A stretch of 64,000 bases of DNA, taken from Paracoccus saliphilus (GTDB lineage Bacteria > Pseudomonadota > Alphaproteobacteria > Rhodobacterales > Rhodobacteraceae). The notes under the pieces are model-generated. The model ran no database searches and was not told the origin of the DNA. It saw only the letters and a list, made by a program, of their open reading frames with translations. This document shows, piece by piece, positions 27,172 through 39,015 of the stretch. Where the stretch lies: the NCBI GenBank assembly GCA_003255745.1, contig QKYL01000212.1, positions 117,723 to 181,722 of the forward strand. The letters are read 5' to 3'. Positions within the stretch are counted from its first letter, which is position 1. Every line of letters begins with the position of its first letter. The translations under genes were made by a program, and so were the position numbers.

Positions 27172-28626
27172 ATGGCACCGAAACGGGGACAGGACGTGAA
27201 GCAACCAAGCAAGACCCAGGCCGGGGACAAGGCCGCCAAGACAACCGGCAGCGACGGGTCCACCCTTGCCGCCAAGACGCCTGCCGCGCCGGGCGTGATC
27301 GCATCGACCGAAACCGGTGCCGGAACGCCCGCGCAGGCCGGACAGCCCGGAAAGATCACGCCGGCAGAATCCAGTCTGCTGGGCGACGCGGGCAAGGGAC
27401 ACCCCCCCGCCCAGCCCAAGCCCGGCGCCACCGCTGCCGACCGGTCGAGCGCCAAGGATGCGGCCGCACCCGGTGCCTCCGCCGCTGGTCAGACCGACGC
27501 CAAGGATGCCGCCACGGCCGACAAGACGCGCGCCAAGGATGCCTCCGCTTCCGGCGCGACCGCTGCCGGCACATCCGGCGCGGCGCCTTCGGGTGCAAAG
27601 TCCTCGACGGCCTCCGGCGCTCCGGCGGCCAAGTCTGCCGCACCCGTTCGCAAGACCGGTTTCTGGCCCGTCACCCTGGGCGGGGTCGTGGCCGCAGGTC
27701 TCGGCGCTGCCGCAACTATCTATGCGCTGCCGCATCTGCCGCCCGAATGGCGTCCTGCCACGCAAACGGCCGCCCCCGACGACGCCGCCCTGCAGCAGGC
27801 CGCCGAAGAGGCCGCCCGCCGCGTGGTGTCCGAGGAGCTGGCAGCCCGCCCCGCCGCCGATGACACCGAAATGGCCGAGCGCCTGAACGCGCTGGAACAG
27901 CGCCTGGACGCCCCTGCCGAGGAGGGGGGCGTCGCCGATGCCGAACAACTGGCCGCCCTGCAGCAGCGTCTGGACGAACAGCAGGCCCGGCTTGAGGAGC
28001 TTGCCGCCCGCCCCGCCTTTGATCAGCAGGCTGCCTCTCAGGCGCAGCAGCAGATCGAAGCCGCCGCCGCCGATGCCGAGAAACGCCTGGAAGCTGCCCG
28101 CAGCGAGGCGCAGGAGTTGCAGGACGCCGCCGCCGAAAGCACCCGCCGGGCCGAGGCTGTGGCCGCCATCGCCTCGCTGCAGACGGCGCTGGATCGTGGC
28201 GTGTCCCCCGATGAGGCGCGCCAGACGCTGGAAGACGCCGGCCTTCAGACGCCCGAGGCGCTGAGAACCGAGGTGCCCAGCCTGACTTCGCTGCAGGCCA
28301 GTTTCCCCGAAGCTTCGCGCGCGGCCTTGCGCGCCGCCCTGCGCGACAGCAGCGCCAGCGGACAGGGCAACTTGGTCACGAACTTCCTGCGCGCCCAAAC
28401 CGGCGCACGCTCGGTCGAGGTGCGTCAGGGCGACGATCCCGATGCAATCCTGTCGCGCGCCAATGCACAGGTCGAGGCCGGCCAGATCGACCAGGCCCTG
28501 ACCGAAATCGAGGCATTGCCCGAATCCGCACGCTCCGCCCCCGCCATAGCCGACTGGCTGTCCCGCGCAACCGCCTATTCCCAGGCTCAGGCGGCGCTGT
28601 CCGACCTGTCCTCCGGCACGAACTGA
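27172..28626 (+). CDS. alphaproteobacterial Mic60/mitofilin homologue
   Basis: A 484-residue inner-membrane protein. Residues 1–160 are Ala/Thr/Lys/Pro-rich and likely disordered, one membrane helix follows (TGFWPVTLGGVVAAGLGAA, about 161–185), then a long Gln/Glu/Ala coiled coil (about 205–345) and a C-terminal mitofilin-like domain. The location between hemD and hemY is the standard position of the bacterial ancestor of Mic60, which bends and tethers intracytoplasmic membranes. A GTG at 27196 after an AGGAC site is a possible alternative start. Confidence 0.85.
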   Translation: MAPKRGQDVKQPSKTQAGDKAAKTTGSDGSTLAAKTPAAPGVIASTETGAGTPAQAGQPGKITPAESSLLGDAGKGHPPAQPKPGATAADRSSAKDAAAPGASAAGQTDAKDAATADKTRAKDASASGATAAGTSGAAPSGAKSSTASGAPAAKSAAPVRKTGFWPVTLGGVVAAGLGAAATIYALPHLPPEWRPATQTAAPDDAALQQAAEEAARRVVSEELAARPAADDTEMAERLNALEQRLDAPAEEGGVADAEQLAALQQRLDEQQARLEELAARPAFDQQAASQAQQQIEAAAADAEKRLEAARSEAQELQDAAAESTRRAEAVAAIASLQTALDRGVSPDEARQTLEDAGLQTPEALRTEVPSLTSLQASFPEASRAALRAALRDSSASGQGNLVTNFLRAQTGARSVEVRQGDDPDAILSRANAQVEAGQIDQALTEIEALPESARSAPAIADWLSRATAYSQAQAALSDLSSGTN

Positions 28627-28636
28627 GGGACGCCCG

Positions 28637-30478
28637 ATGCTTCTGTCGCTGCTCAAGATCCTGTTCTTTTTCGCCGTCGTCCTGGCCGTGGCCCTGGGCG
28701 CGATCTATCTGTCCGAACACGGCGAGATGCTGCGGATCGAATATGCCGGCACCGAATACGCCCTGACCCCGGTCAAGGCCCTTGTCGCGCTGCTGCTGCT
28801 GATGGTTCTGGCCTGGGTGGTCTTCAAGATCCTGGGCCTGGCGCTGGCCTTTCTGCGCTTTCTGGCCGGGGACGAAACCGCGATCAACCGCCACTTCGCC
28901 CGCTCGCGCGAGCGCAAGGGCTATGCCGCCTTGGGTGACGGGATGCTTGCCGTCGCCGCCGGCGAAGGCAAGCTGGCGCAGGACAAGGCCGCCAAGGCCG
29001 CGAAATACCTGAACCAGCCGCACCTGACCAACCTTTTGGCCGCCCAGGCCGCCGAAACGGCGGGTGATTCGCAGAAAGCCGTCGCCGTTTATCGCGACCT
29101 TCTGGAGGATGACCGCACCCGCTTTGTCGGCATCCGCGGCCTGATGCGTCAGGAACTGGCCATGGGCCACACCCACAAGGCGATGCTGCTGGCCCAGAAG
29201 GCCTATGCCCTCAAGCCCCGCCACAAGGAACTGCAGGACACGCTGCTGGACCTGCAGACCCGGGAACATGACTGGAAAGGTGCCCGTCAGACGCTGAAGG
29301 ACAAGCGAAATCAGGGCGACCTGCCCAAGGACGTGGCCCTACGCCGCGACGCTGTTCTGGCGCTGCAGGAGGCCAGCGAGGTGCTGGCCCAAGGCAACTC
29401 CATCAGCGCGCGCGAAGCCGCCATTTCGGCCGCCAAGGCATCGCCGGACCTGATCCCCGCCGCTGTCCTGGCCGCCCGCAGCTATGTGGCGCAAAAGGAT
29501 TTCCGCAATGCCTCGCGTATTCTGGAAAAGACCTGGTCGGTGCGCCCGCATCCCGACGTCGCCGCCGCCTATGCGGAGATCGTGCCCGACGAATCGCCGA
29601 CCGCCCGTTTGAACCGCTTCGATCGGCTGATCTCGAAAAACTCCGATCATCAGGAAAGCCGCCTGCTCAAGGCCGAACTGATGCTGGCGGCCGAGGATTT
29701 CCCCGGTGCGCGGCGTGCCTTGGGGGATCTGGCCGAAAAGCATCCGACCGTGCGGACCCTGTCGATCATGGCCGCGATCGAACGTGGGCAGGGTGCCGAC
29801 GACAGTGTGGTGCGCGGCTGGCTGACGCGGGCGCTGACCGCATCGCGCGGGCCGCAATGGGTTTGCGACAAGTGCCACAACGTAATGGCCGCTTGGTCGC
29901 CTGTGTGTGACAGCTGTGGTGGTTTTGACACGCTGACCTGGCGCGAACCCGATGGCGTGCGCAGCACCGCCTCGACCACGCCCACGGGGGCCGAGATGCT
30001 GCCGCTGCTGGTCGGCGCGCCCAAGGCTCCGGCCGCCGATGCCCCCGACCTGACCGAGCCGGTCCGTCCCCATCCGCCCGGCCCCGCCGAGCCGGAAGGC
30101 AGGACGCGTCCGCGGCACCTGGACCAGCCCAATGTGGCGCCGGGCATGGTCCCCCGGGAAAGCGACTACCATTATCCGGACGAACCCTCGACTACGGTCA
30201 CAATGCCCGACTCCAAGCCCCAGCCTAAACCCGTTGTGCTGAAGGCCAGCGAACCGCAGACCTCGACCGAGCCGGAGCTGGCTCAAGCCATTGCCGCTTC
30301 GCAGGCGACCACGGTTGAGGCAATGCCAGCTCAGGCCGTGCCGACCCCGGACCTGACTGCACAGCCCGACGGGCCAGCGGTGCGCCAACCCAAGATCACG
30401 TCCGAGGCAGAAATGGTGCGGCCCGATGTCGAACCCACCGACACGGCTGATTGGACCGAAGGCAAGCGCCGGCCCTGA
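28637..30478 (+). CDS. HemY-like TPR membrane protein with a zinc-ribbon and long acidic/proline tail
   Basis: A 613-residue protein. Two membrane helices form the HemY N-terminal region (about 5–25 and 45–70), followed by TPR-like helical repeats (about 85–400). A CXXC...CXXC module (Cys410, 413, 424, 427; WVCDKCHNVM and VCDSCGGFDTLTW) resembles the rubredoxin-like metal site of LapB. Residues 440–613 form a Pro/Glu/Thr-rich tail. HemY proteins of this type are linked to haem biosynthesis genes but are not protoporphyrinogen oxidases. It starts ten bases after the Mic60 stop. The role is inferred from context. Confidence 0.8.
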   Translation: MLLSLLKILFFFAVVLAVALGAIYLSEHGEMLRIEYAGTEYALTPVKALVALLLLMVLAWVVFKILGLALAFLRFLAGDETAINRHFARSRERKGYAALGDGMLAVAAGEGKLAQDKAAKAAKYLNQPHLTNLLAAQAAETAGDSQKAVAVYRDLLEDDRTRFVGIRGLMRQELAMGHTHKAMLLAQKAYALKPRHKELQDTLLDLQTREHDWKGARQTLKDKRNQGDLPKDVALRRDAVLALQEASEVLAQGNSISAREAAISAAKASPDLIPAAVLAARSYVAQKDFRNASRILEKTWSVRPHPDVAAAYAEIVPDESPTARLNRFDRLISKNSDHQESRLLKAELMLAAEDFPGARRALGDLAEKHPTVRTLSIMAAIERGQGADDSVVRGWLTRALTASRGPQWVCDKCHNVMAAWSPVCDSCGGFDTLTWREPDGVRSTASTTPTGAEMLPLLVGAPKAPAADAPDLTEPVRPHPPGPAEPEGRTRPRHLDQPNVAPGMVPRESDYHYPDEPSTTVTMPDSKPQPKPVVLKASEPQTSTEPELAQAIAASQATTVEAMPAQAVPTPDLTAQPDGPAVRQPKITSEAEMVRPDVEPTDTADWTEGKRRP

Positions 30479-30577
30479 TTACAGGCCGGGCCCAAACGGG
30501 CGGGGAGGGGTGAAAAAATCGCCCATCCCCTCTTCCCCCCGCCCGGTGAAACTGCTATCCGCCGCGCACAACCTGAT

Positions 30578-30653
30578 GCCGGTGTAGCTCAGCTGGTAGA
30601 GCACGTCATTCGTAATGATGGGGTCGGGGGTTCGAGTCCCTTCACCGGCACCA
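30578..30653 (+). tRNA. tRNA-Thr(CGT)
   Basis: A 76-base cloverleaf with acceptor stem GCCGGTG/CACCGGC, encoded CCA (30651–30653), anticodon stem CGTCA/TGATG and anticodon CGT at 30611–30613. The T-loop TTCGAGT is canonical. It reads ACG codons. A terminator follows. Confidence 0.95.
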
Positions 30654-30680
30654 GGTTTGTAGCCCTCTCTGATCTCGACT

Positions 30681-30705
30681 GGCCGCCTCTCACGGGCGGC
30701 CTTTG
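30681..30705 (+). terminator. intrinsic terminator of tRNA-Thr
   Basis: GGCCGCC (30681–30687) pairs with GGCGGCC (30695–30701), followed by TTTGT. It may also serve the converging MrcB_N gene poorly, as no T-tract is seen on that strand. Confidence 0.75.
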
Positions 30706-31221
30706 TCATTCCAGAGCACCCACCACCTTGCGATAAAGATCCAGCATTTGCTCCAGCGCCTGCGGCAGCCGCGCCAGCTCTCTGTCTCCAGCCCCCCAAG
30801 ACCGGCTCAGGGCCGATCCGGCCTCATAGCCCAAGGGCAGGGCGGCCGGCGACCCAAGGCAGATAGGGCCTTCGGAAAAGCCATGATCCCGGCCCGCGCG
30901 GGTGCGGGTCCCGGTCGCCAACTGCCGCAGATGCGCCCGGCCTTCGACCGCTCCTAGATGGGCCAGCGCATCGGCCGCGCCATGCTGCAGTGACAGGGTG
31001 ACTGCCTCGTCCCGCGGATTGATGAAGATGACGACGTAAAGACCATGCCGCATGCTGCGCGTCACCTGCGGCGCGAAGAAGGCCAGCCAAGGCACACTGG
31101 CCCAACCCGGCGCCCCGGTGCTGGCCCGCACCAGCAGGCGTTCAGGGCGCGCGGCGATCAGGTCGCGCCCCATCTGCGCCACATCGCGTCGGAAAAACTG
31201 CGCGAAGGCGCTGCCCCCCAC
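30706..31221 (-). CDS. standalone MrcB_N (DUF3578) domain protein
   Basis: A 171-residue protein, from GTG 31221. The segment GAPGWASVPWLAFFAPQVTR followed by HGLYVVIFINPRDEAVTLSLQHGA is the core of the MrcB N-terminal (DUF3578) domain, usually fused to McrB-type GTPases or nucleases in restriction systems, where it reads DNA. Here it is alone, with no GTPase, McrC or methylase beside it. The frame is open without an ATG back to the pyrG stop (31305) and the intervening residues look helical, so the real start may be further upstream (a CTG overlaps the pyrG stop). Converges on tRNA-Thr. Confidence 0.6.
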   Translation of the reverse strand: MGGSAFAQFFRRDVAQMGRDLIAARPERLLVRASTGAPGWASVPWLAFFAPQVTRSMRHGLYVVIFINPRDEAVTLSLQHGAADALAHLGAVEGRAHLRQLATGTRTRAGRDHGFSEGPICLGSPAALPLGYEAGSALSRSWGAGDRELARLPQALEQMLDLYRKVVGALE

Positions 31222-31304
31222 AGGCTGCTGGCGTTCGAACGCATAACGCCGCGCCGTCAGGGACAGCGCGGCGGCAAGCGGCGGCAGCAGGGAAGGGGGC
31301 GCGG

Positions 31305-32948
<1,644 letters not shown>

Positions 32949-33116
32949 GAGGCCCCCGTGATGTGCAAGTCAAGAAGTGCAAATTAGGTCTGCTGCGGGC
33001 CATCGAAACGACCAGCATCACGGGAGTTGGAGAATAACCGATTCGCCCCGTGGTCGCAACGGACCGCAAGTTCCTGTGGGGCGGGAAAACAGCCGCCCCA
33101 AATTATTGTGTCAGCC

Positions 33117-33704
33117 TCAGTTGGCGGGCTGCGGCGCGGCCGGTGCGGGCGCCGGGGTCGCAGGCGGGGCGACCGCATCGGCGGCGGGGGCCGGGGCAGG
33201 CTCTGCCGCCGGGGGCGCCAAGGGCGTGGTTGCCGGTGCCACCACGTCGGCGGGCGCTGCGGCAGCCGGAGCCTCGGTCACGGGTGCGGCCGGGGCCGCC
33301 GCTGCGGGCGCCTCAGCCGCCGGCGCCACGTTCGTCGGCGCATCGGGGGCGGGCGGCGTCAAGGGGTTGCCCCCGGTCGAGGGCGGGGGCGCATAGGCCG
33401 GCAGCGTCGGCAGGTTCGTCTGCGGCTGGTTGCTGGCGGGCACGCCCATCTGGTCCATGATCGACCCGGTGGTGGCCTGCCGCGCCGCCAGGACGGTCAG
33501 CACGATCGAGGTGACAAAGATCGCCACGCCCAGGATCCAGGTCAGCCGGGTCAGCGCATTGGCCGCCGCGCGGCTGGACATGACGCCGCCCGCGCCGCCA
33601 CCGCCGCCCATTCCCAGCCCGCCCCCTTCGGAGCGTTGCAGCAGGACGACCCCTGCCAGCAGGACTGCCAGGATCAGATGGACGGTCAGAATGACGTTTT
33701 CCAC
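33117..33704 (-). CDS. secG: preprotein translocase subunit SecG with long Ala/Pro-rich tail
   Basis: A 195-residue SecG. The first 75 residues are the canonical two-helix protein (helix 1 about 3–22, Gly-rich loop [11 protein letters not shown], helix 2 about 52–72), the accessory part of SecYEG. Residues 85–195 form an Ala/Pro/Thr-rich tail, giving more than twice the E. coli length (110). Such tails occur in Rhodobacteraceae. The tail's role is unknown. secG lies downstream of the start region of cobQ on the opposite strand. Confidence 0.92.
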   Translation of the reverse strand: MENVILTVHLILAVLLAGVVLLQRSEGGGLGMGGGGGAGGVMSSRAAANALTRLTWILGVAIFVTSIVLTVLAARQATTGSIMDQMGVPASNQPQTNLPTLPAYAPPPSTGGNPLTPPAPDAPTNVAPAAEAPAAAAPAAPVTEAPAAAAPADVVAPATTPLAPPAAEPAPAPAADAVAPPATPAPAPAAPQPAN

Positions 33705-33776
33705 GGCTTTCGGCCTTTCATTTGCGGACGCGCCTATCTAGTCAACCGGACAGGTGATGGCAAGCAAGAGTGTCCC

Positions 33777-35207
33777 ATGGTTGCGGTGATGATTCAGGGC
33801 ACCGGCTCGAATGTCGGCAAGTCGCTGCTGGTCGCGGGGCTCTGCCGCGCGGCCCGCAGGCGCGGCCTCTCCGTTGCCCCCTTCAAGCCGCAGAACATGT
33901 CCAACAATGCCGCCGTGACCGCCGAGGGCGGAGAGATCGGGCGCGCCCAGGCGCTGCAGGCCCGCGCCTGCGGGCTGGAACCCGTGACCGACATGAATCC
34001 GGTCCTGCTGAAGCCCGAGACCGACACCGGCAGCCAGGTGATCCTGCAGGGCCGCGCCATCGGCCGCGCGCAGGCCCGCGACTATCAGGCGCTGAAGCCG
34101 CGACTGCTGGGGGGCGTGCTGGACAGCTTCGCCCGCCTCTCGGCCGGTCATGACCTGGTCATCGTCGAAGGCGCGGGCAGCCCGGCCGAGGTGAACCTGC
34201 GTCCGCGCGACATCGCCAACATGGGCTTTGCCCGCGCCGCAGGCGTGCCGGTGGTGCTGGCGGGCGACATCGATCGCGGCGGCGTGATCGCGCAGATCGT
34301 GGGCACCCAGGCCGTCATCGACGCGGGTGACGCCGCGATGGTGCAGGGCTTCCTGATCAACAAGTTCCGCGGCGACCCACGCCTTTTTGACGACGGCTAC
34401 CGGATGATCGAGGCGCGTACCGGCTGGCGCGGCTTCGGCGTGGTGCCGTGGTTCGCCGGTGCCCATCGCCTGCCGGCGGAGGATGCGGTCGACCTGCGCG
34501 CCAGCCGGGGGCAGGGCCTGCACGTCGTCTGCCTGACCCTGTCGCGCATCGCTAATTTCGACGACCTTGACCCGCTGGCCGCCGAACCGGACGTGCGGCT
34601 GACCATGCTGGCGGCGGGGCAGGCGCTTCCGGGGGATGCCGACCTGGTGATCGTGCCGGGGTCCAAGTCGACCTTGGGGGATCTGGCCTTCCTGCGGGCG
34701 CAGGGTTGGGACATTGACCTGATGGCGCACAGGCGGCGCGGGGGCCATGTGCTGGGCATCTGCGGCGGCTACCAGATGCTGGGCCGGGTGATCGACGACC
34801 CCTCGGGCGCCGACGGGGTGGCGGGGCAGGTTCAGGGCCTGGACCTTCTGGACGTGGCGACCGTAATGTCGCCCGACAAGCGCGTGCTGCGCGCGACCGG
34901 CACCGCCCTGGGCCAGCCGGTGTCGGGATACGAGATCCACATGGGCCGCACCGACGGCCCCGACTGCGCCCGTCCCTTTGGCCACATGCCCCAGCCGGAC
35001 GGCGCGATCAGCCCGGATGGGCGGGTGATGGGCAGCTATCTGCACGGGCTGTTTTCCGACGACCGGTTTCGCGCGGCCTTCCTGGCGCGGATGGGCGCAC
35101 CTTCGCAGCCCGGATTCGAGGCGGGCGTCGAGGTCGCGCTGGAGGACCTGGCCGATCACCTGGAGGCGCATCTGGACGTGGGCGCCCTGCTGGCTGTGGC
35201 GCGCTGA
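33777..35207 (+). CDS. cobQ: cobyric acid synthase
   Basis: A 476-residue amidotransferase that amidates side chains b, d, e and g of adenosylcobyrinic diamide in cobalamin synthesis. The ATPase-like N-terminal domain starts with [20 protein letters not shown] and [13 protein letters not shown], and the glutaminase domain has nucleophile Cys in GICGGYQML and His in SYLHGLF. No cobalamin riboswitch is visible in the 72 bases upstream and no other cob gene is adjacent. Confidence 0.95.
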   Translation: MVAVMIQGTGSNVGKSLLVAGLCRAARRRGLSVAPFKPQNMSNNAAVTAEGGEIGRAQALQARACGLEPVTDMNPVLLKPETDTGSQVILQGRAIGRAQARDYQALKPRLLGGVLDSFARLSAGHDLVIVEGAGSPAEVNLRPRDIANMGFARAAGVPVVLAGDIDRGGVIAQIVGTQAVIDAGDAAMVQGFLINKFRGDPRLFDDGYRMIEARTGWRGFGVVPWFAGAHRLPAEDAVDLRASRGQGLHVVCLTLSRIANFDDLDPLAAEPDVRLTMLAAGQALPGDADLVIVPGSKSTLGDLAFLRAQGWDIDLMAHRRRGGHVLGICGGYQMLGRVIDDPSGADGVAGQVQGLDLLDVATVMSPDKRVLRATGTALGQPVSGYEIHMGRTDGPDCARPFGHMPQPDGAISPDGRVMGSYLHGLFSDDRFRAAFLARMGAPSQPGFEAGVEVALEDLADHLEAHLDVGALLAVAR

Positions 35208-35302
35208 GATCGACGCAGCGTACCTTGCCGGTGCACGCCCCGTGCAAGGGTTGTGACCGCCGGGTGCTGGACGAACGCGGTCGGCCGCGCTACCTGAAGG
35301 GC

Positions 35303-36262
35303 ATGGAACAGATCAAGCCCCCCCTGACCCTCTATCTGGCCGCTCCGCGCGGCTTCTGCGCGGGCGTCGACCGCGCGATCAAGATCGTCGAGATGGCGCT
35401 GCAGAAATGGGGCGCCCCGGTCTATGTCCGCCACGAGATCGTGCACAACAAATACGTTGTCGATCAGCTGCGCGATCAAGGCGCCGTTTTTGTCGAGGAA
35501 CTGGACGACTGCCCCGACGACCGCCCGGTGATCTTTTCGGCGCATGGCGTCCCGAAGGCGGTCCCGGCCGAGGCACAGCGCCGCCAGATGGTCTATGTGG
35601 ACGCAACCTGCCCGCTGGTCAGCAAGGTCCATATCGAGGCCGAACGCCATCATGCGGCCGGTCTGCAGATGGTGATGATCGGCCATGAGGGGCATCCGGA
35701 AGTCCTTGGAACGATGGGGCAATTGCCCGAGGGCGAGGTGATCCTGGTCGAGGATGTGGCCGATGTCGCGACCATTGAGGTCCGCGACCCGCAGCGCCTG
35801 GCCTTTATCACTCAGACAACCTTGTCGGTTGACGATACCGCGGGCATCGTCGCCGCCTTGCAGGCGCGCTTTCCCGGTATCGTGGGACCGGCCAAGGAGG
35901 ACATCTGCTATGCCACCACCAACCGCCAGGCGGCGGTCAAGGCGGTGGCCCCGCATATTGACGCGCTGCTGGTGATCGGCGCTGAGAACTCCAGCAATTC
36001 CAAGCGGTTGGTCGAGGTCGGCAAGGCTTCGGGATGCAGCTATTCGCAACTGGTGATGCGCGCGGCGCAGATCGACTGGCGGGCGCTGGAAGGCATCCGC
36101 GCGGTGGGCGTGACGGCCGGGGCCAGCGCGCCCGAAGTGCTGGTGAACGAGGTCATCGACGCCTTCCGCGACCGCTATGACGTGACGGTCGAACTGGTCG
36201 AGACGGCGGTCGAACGGGTCGAGTTCAAGGTGCCGCGGGTGCTGCGTGAAGCCGCCGGCTGA
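35303..36262 (+). CDS. ispH: 4-hydroxy-3-methylbut-2-enyl diphosphate reductase
   Basis: A 319-residue iron–sulfur enzyme, last step of the MEP isoprenoid pathway, giving IPP and DMAPP. The three cluster ligands are Cys19 (RGFCAGV), Cys103 (ATCPLV) and Cys202 ([11 protein letters not shown]), and the catalytic Glu lies in [11 protein letters not shown] context. ATG 35303 follows GAAGGGC; a frame open from 35225 adds 26 residues that do not match the family. Confidence 0.96.
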   Translation: MEQIKPPLTLYLAAPRGFCAGVDRAIKIVEMALQKWGAPVYVRHEIVHNKYVVDQLRDQGAVFVEELDDCPDDRPVIFSAHGVPKAVPAEAQRRQMVYVDATCPLVSKVHIEAERHHAAGLQMVMIGHEGHPEVLGTMGQLPEGEVILVEDVADVATIEVRDPQRLAFITQTTLSVDDTAGIVAALQARFPGIVGPAKEDICYATTNRQAAVKAVAPHIDALLVIGAENSSNSKRLVEVGKASGCSYSQLVMRAAQIDWRALEGIRAVGVTAGASAPEVLVNEVIDAFRDRYDVTVELVETAVERVEFKVPRVLREAAG

Positions 36263-36299
36263 GGCCGGCGCCGGACAAGCCGCTGAAGAAAGGTGGAGC

Positions 36300-36905
36300 A
36301 TGAAGCTCTGGTCGATGCCCTCTTCGGGCAACAGCTACAAGGTGCGCCTGCTGCTGGCCCTGTTGGGCCGCGACTGCCAGGTCGCCGATGTCGAGGAGTC
36401 CTCGGACGCGCTGCGCGAGGCGCAGGCCAAGGGCGCGCTGCCCTTTGGCAAGGCGCCGGTGCTGGTTCTGGATGACGGGCGCATGTTGCCCGAATCCAAC
36501 GCGATCCTGTGCTGGCTGGGCGAAGGAACGCGGTTCTGGCCGCAGGACCCCTTTGCCCGCGCCGAGATGCTGGCCTGGATGTTCTGGGAGCAGAACCAGC
36601 ACGAAGGCGTCATCGCCGTGCGCGCGTCGCTGAACTTCTATCCTTCGCGCGCAAGCCTTGCCACGCCCGAGCGGATGGCGGACCTGCTGACCCGTGGCCA
36701 TGCCCTGCTGTCCGTCATGGAGACGCGCCTGACTGACCGGGACTGGCTTGTCGGCGACGCGGCCAGCCTGGCCGACATCTGCCTTTACGCCTATACTCAC
36801 ACCGCCGGCAGCCGCGGGGGCTTTGACATGGCGCGCTTTCCGGCCGTCACGGCCTGGCTGGACCGGGTGGCGGCGCTGCCGGGCCATGTGGCGATCGATG
36901 CCTGA
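36300..36905 (+). CDS. glutathione S-transferase family protein
   Basis: A 201-residue cytosolic GST. The N-terminal thioredoxin-like part has [19 protein letters not shown] with the likely catalytic Ser and [21 protein letters not shown] with the glutathione-binding P-ES. The C-terminal helical domain ends with [12 protein letters not shown]. It has a strong AGGTGGAG site. The specific substrate is unknown. Its stop overlaps rnhA by eight bases. Confidence 0.9.
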   Translation: MKLWSMPSSGNSYKVRLLLALLGRDCQVADVEESSDALREAQAKGALPFGKAPVLVLDDGRMLPESNAILCWLGEGTRFWPQDPFARAEMLAWMFWEQNQHEGVIAVRASLNFYPSRASLATPERMADLLTRGHALLSVMETRLTDRDWLVGDAASLADICLYAYTHTAGSRGGFDMARFPAVTAWLDRVAALPGHVAIDA

Positions 36906-37347
36906 GCTGTTCGCCTGGACCGATGGCGCCTGCAGCGGCAATCCCGGCCCCGGAGGCTGGGGCGTCCTGATGCGCGCGCTGGAAGGGGAATCCGTCGTCA
37001 AGCAGCGCGAGTTGCAGGGCGGCGAGGCCGCGACCACCAACAACCGCATGGAACTGATGGCCGCCATCAGCGCGCTGGAGGCACTGACCCGTCCCAGCAA
37101 GATCGTGATCGTGACCGACAGCAACTATGTCAAGAACGGTGTCACGCAGTGGATTCACGGCTGGAAGCGCAACGGCTGGAAGACCGCCGATCGCAAACCT
37201 GTCAAGAATGTCGAATTGTGGCAGCGCCTGGACGAAGCGGCCCGCCGCCACGAGGTCGAATGGCGCTGGATCAAGGGCCATGCCGGCCATGCCGAGAACG
37301 AGCGTGCCGACGAACTGGCCCGTGCCGGAATGGCCCCCTTCAAATGA
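36898..37347 (+). CDS. rnhA: ribonuclease HI
   Basis: A 149-residue nuclease that removes RNA from RNA–DNA hybrids. Catalytic Asp9 ([18 protein letters not shown]), Glu52 (NNRMELMA), Asp74 (IVTDSNYV) and a late Asp in NERADELA are all present. It overlaps gst upstream and the TRIC-family gene downstream (ATGA at 37344–37347). Confidence 0.97.
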   Translation: MPELFAWTDGACSGNPGPGGWGVLMRALEGESVVKQRELQGGEAATTNNRMELMAAISALEALTRPSKIVIVTDSNYVKNGVTQWIHGWKRNGWKTADRKPVKNVELWQRLDEAARRHEVEWRWIKGHAGHAENERADELARAGMAPFK

Positions 37348-37982
37348 CGCCCGCGGCGCTGGTCGCGGCGCTGGATTACGGCGCCGTGCTGGTCTTTGCG
37401 CTGACCGGGGCGCTGGTGGCCAGCCGGGCGCAGCTTGACCCGGTGGGCTTCATCTTCATGGCCGCGCTGACCGCCGTGGGCGGGGGGACCCTGCGCGACT
37501 TGATTTTGGGGCGCGAGATGGTCTTCTGGGTGGCGCAGCCGGCTTATGTGCTGATCGCCGCCGCGGCCGCGCTGGTGGTGTTCTGGACGGCCCACTTGTT
37601 CGAGAGCCGCTATCGCTGGCTGGTCTGGCTGGACAGCGTCGCCTTGGGCGTGGCCGTCGCGGCAGGCGTGGGCGTTTCGATGGAGGGGGGCTTTGGCCCC
37701 GTCATCGTCGTCATCATGGGCGTGGTGACGGGTACTTTCGGCGGGTTGATGCGCGACGTCGTGGGCAACGAGGTGCCGCTGGTCCTCAAGCAGGGGCAGC
37801 TGTACCTGACGGCGGCCTTTGGCGGCGCGCTGACGGCGGTGACGCTGGTCTGGCTGGGCCTCGACCGGGCCGAGGCGCTGATCGCCTGCGCGGTCGTGGT
37901 CTGGGTCCTGCGCGCGGGCAGCCTGCATTTCGGCTGGCGGCTGCCGGTCTATCGCCCGCGCCCGCCCCGCAACCGGGGCTAG
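37344..37982 (+). CDS. TRIC-family cation channel (YadS/UPF0126)
   Basis: A 212-residue membrane protein with about seven hydrophobic segments and two homologous Gly-rich repeats ([14 protein letters not shown] and [14 protein letters not shown]), the hallmark of bacterial homologues of trimeric intracellular cation channels. Likely a monovalent cation channel of the inner membrane. Coupled to rnhA by ATGA. Confidence 0.9.
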   Translation: MTPAALVAALDYGAVLVFALTGALVASRAQLDPVGFIFMAALTAVGGGTLRDLILGREMVFWVAQPAYVLIAAAAALVVFWTAHLFESRYRWLVWLDSVALGVAVAAGVGVSMEGGFGPVIVVIMGVVTGTFGGLMRDVVGNEVPLVLKQGQLYLTAAFGGALTAVTLVWLGLDRAEALIACAVVVWVLRAGSLHFGWRLPVYRPRPPRNRG

Positions 37983-38392
37983 CGCAGCCGGGGCGGTCCG
38001 TTGCGGCCGGCATCCACGTTCTGGACCCCCGCGCGCACGCCCTGGCCGATGCGATGCGCCATCTGCGACCAGGCACGTGCGCTCCAGGGCGGCAGCGTGC
38101 GGCGCAGCGATTCGTCAAACAGTTCCAGCCAGATCGTGAAATGTTCAGGCCGCACGTTGCCGGCCGACAGATGGGCGCGCATCGGGCTGCCGTTATAGCC
38201 CGCGCGGTGCAGGATTGCCCCGGCCCAGAAGGCCGCGATGCGATCCTCATGCGCGGGCCAGTCGCCGACATGTTCCGCAAAGATCGGCCCCAGCACCTCG
38301 TGCCGGCGGACGGCGCCATAAAAGACACCGACGGTGCGGCGGATCTCGGCTTCGGTGATGTCAAAGCGGGGGGGCAGGTCGGGCATGTCCAT
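37979..38392 (-). CDS. group III truncated haemoglobin
   Basis: A 137-residue globin. ITEAEIRRTVGVFYGAVRRHEVLGPIFAEHVGDWPAH is the group III pattern; the proximal His is likely in MRAHL. Such proteins bind oxygen, nitric oxide or hydrogen peroxide and are linked to microaerobic or denitrifying growth. Start choice is uncertain (38401, 38392 or 38386). The end overlaps the TRIC gene by four bases, tail to tail. Confidence 0.88.
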   Translation of the reverse strand: MDMPDLPPRFDITEAEIRRTVGVFYGAVRRHEVLGPIFAEHVGDWPAHEDRIAAFWAGAILHRAGYNGSPMRAHLSAGNVRPEHFTIWLELFDESLRRTLPPWSARAWSQMAHRIGQGVRAGVQNVDAGRNGPPRLR

Positions 38393-38505
38393 ATGCCGCA
38401 TCTGGCCCGGTCTGACGCGAGTTTCAAGGGTTTGATCGCCCGCCGCCGGGGTGCTAAGACGCCGCTTCCGGTCGTAGCCCACCCGGTCAAAACAGGAGCC
38501 AGACG

Positions 38506-38967
38506 ATGAGCCATTACACCGACGCGCTGACCCAGCTTGGCGCCAGCACCCCCCTGCCGCAATCGCCCGAGGAGGCTGTGCTGGAGCGCGTGCCCAATCC
38601 GCAGCCGGGCGAAACCTATGCCGTGCGCTTTACCCAGCCCGAATTCACCAGCCTGTGCCCGCTGACGGGCCAGCCGGATTTCGCGCATCTGGTGATCGAC
38701 TATGTGCCGGGCGAATGGCTGGTCGAATCCAAGTCGCTGAAGCTGTTCCTGGGCAGCTTTCGCAACCACGGCGCCTTCCACGAGGATTGCACCGTGGGCA
38801 TCGGCAAGCGCATCGCCCAGTTGCTGGACCCGCGCTGGTTGCGGATCGGCGGCTATTGGTACCCGCGCGGCGGCATGCCGATCGACGTCTTCTGGCAGAC
38901 CTGCGCCGTCCCCGAAGGTCTGTGGCTGCCCGATCAGGGCGTCGCCGGCTATCGCGGGCGGGGCTGA
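38506..38967 (+). CDS. queF: NADPH-dependent 7-cyano-7-deazaguanine reductase
   Basis: A 153-residue type I QueF that reduces preQ0 to preQ1 for queuosine. The nucleophile is Cys51 ([12 protein letters not shown], with the general acid Asp58), and the QueF motif [10 protein letters not shown] is clear. It has an AGGAGCC site. No preQ1 riboswitch is recognisable upstream. Confidence 0.96.
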   Translation: MSHYTDALTQLGASTPLPQSPEEAVLERVPNPQPGETYAVRFTQPEFTSLCPLTGQPDFAHLVIDYVPGEWLVESKSLKLFLGSFRNHGAFHEDCTVGIGKRIAQLLDPRWLRIGGYWYPRGGMPIDVFWQTCAVPEGLWLPDQGVAGYRGRG

Positions 38968-39015
38968 GGGCGTGGTTCTGCCGCAGAAAACGGGCGGGTG
39001 GAAAAGGGTCGGCGC

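Noticed and set aside
30578..30720. tRNA-Thr as an attachment site for an integrated element
   Set aside because: No integrase and no repeat of the tRNA 3' end nearby.
33705..33776. Cobalamin riboswitch ahead of cobQ
   Set aside because: Only 72 bases separate secG and cobQ and no B12-box-like sequence is visible.
35225..35302. N-terminal extension of IspH with a PCKGC motif
   Set aside because: Not part of the IspH family; ATG 35303 has GAAGGGC directly upstream.
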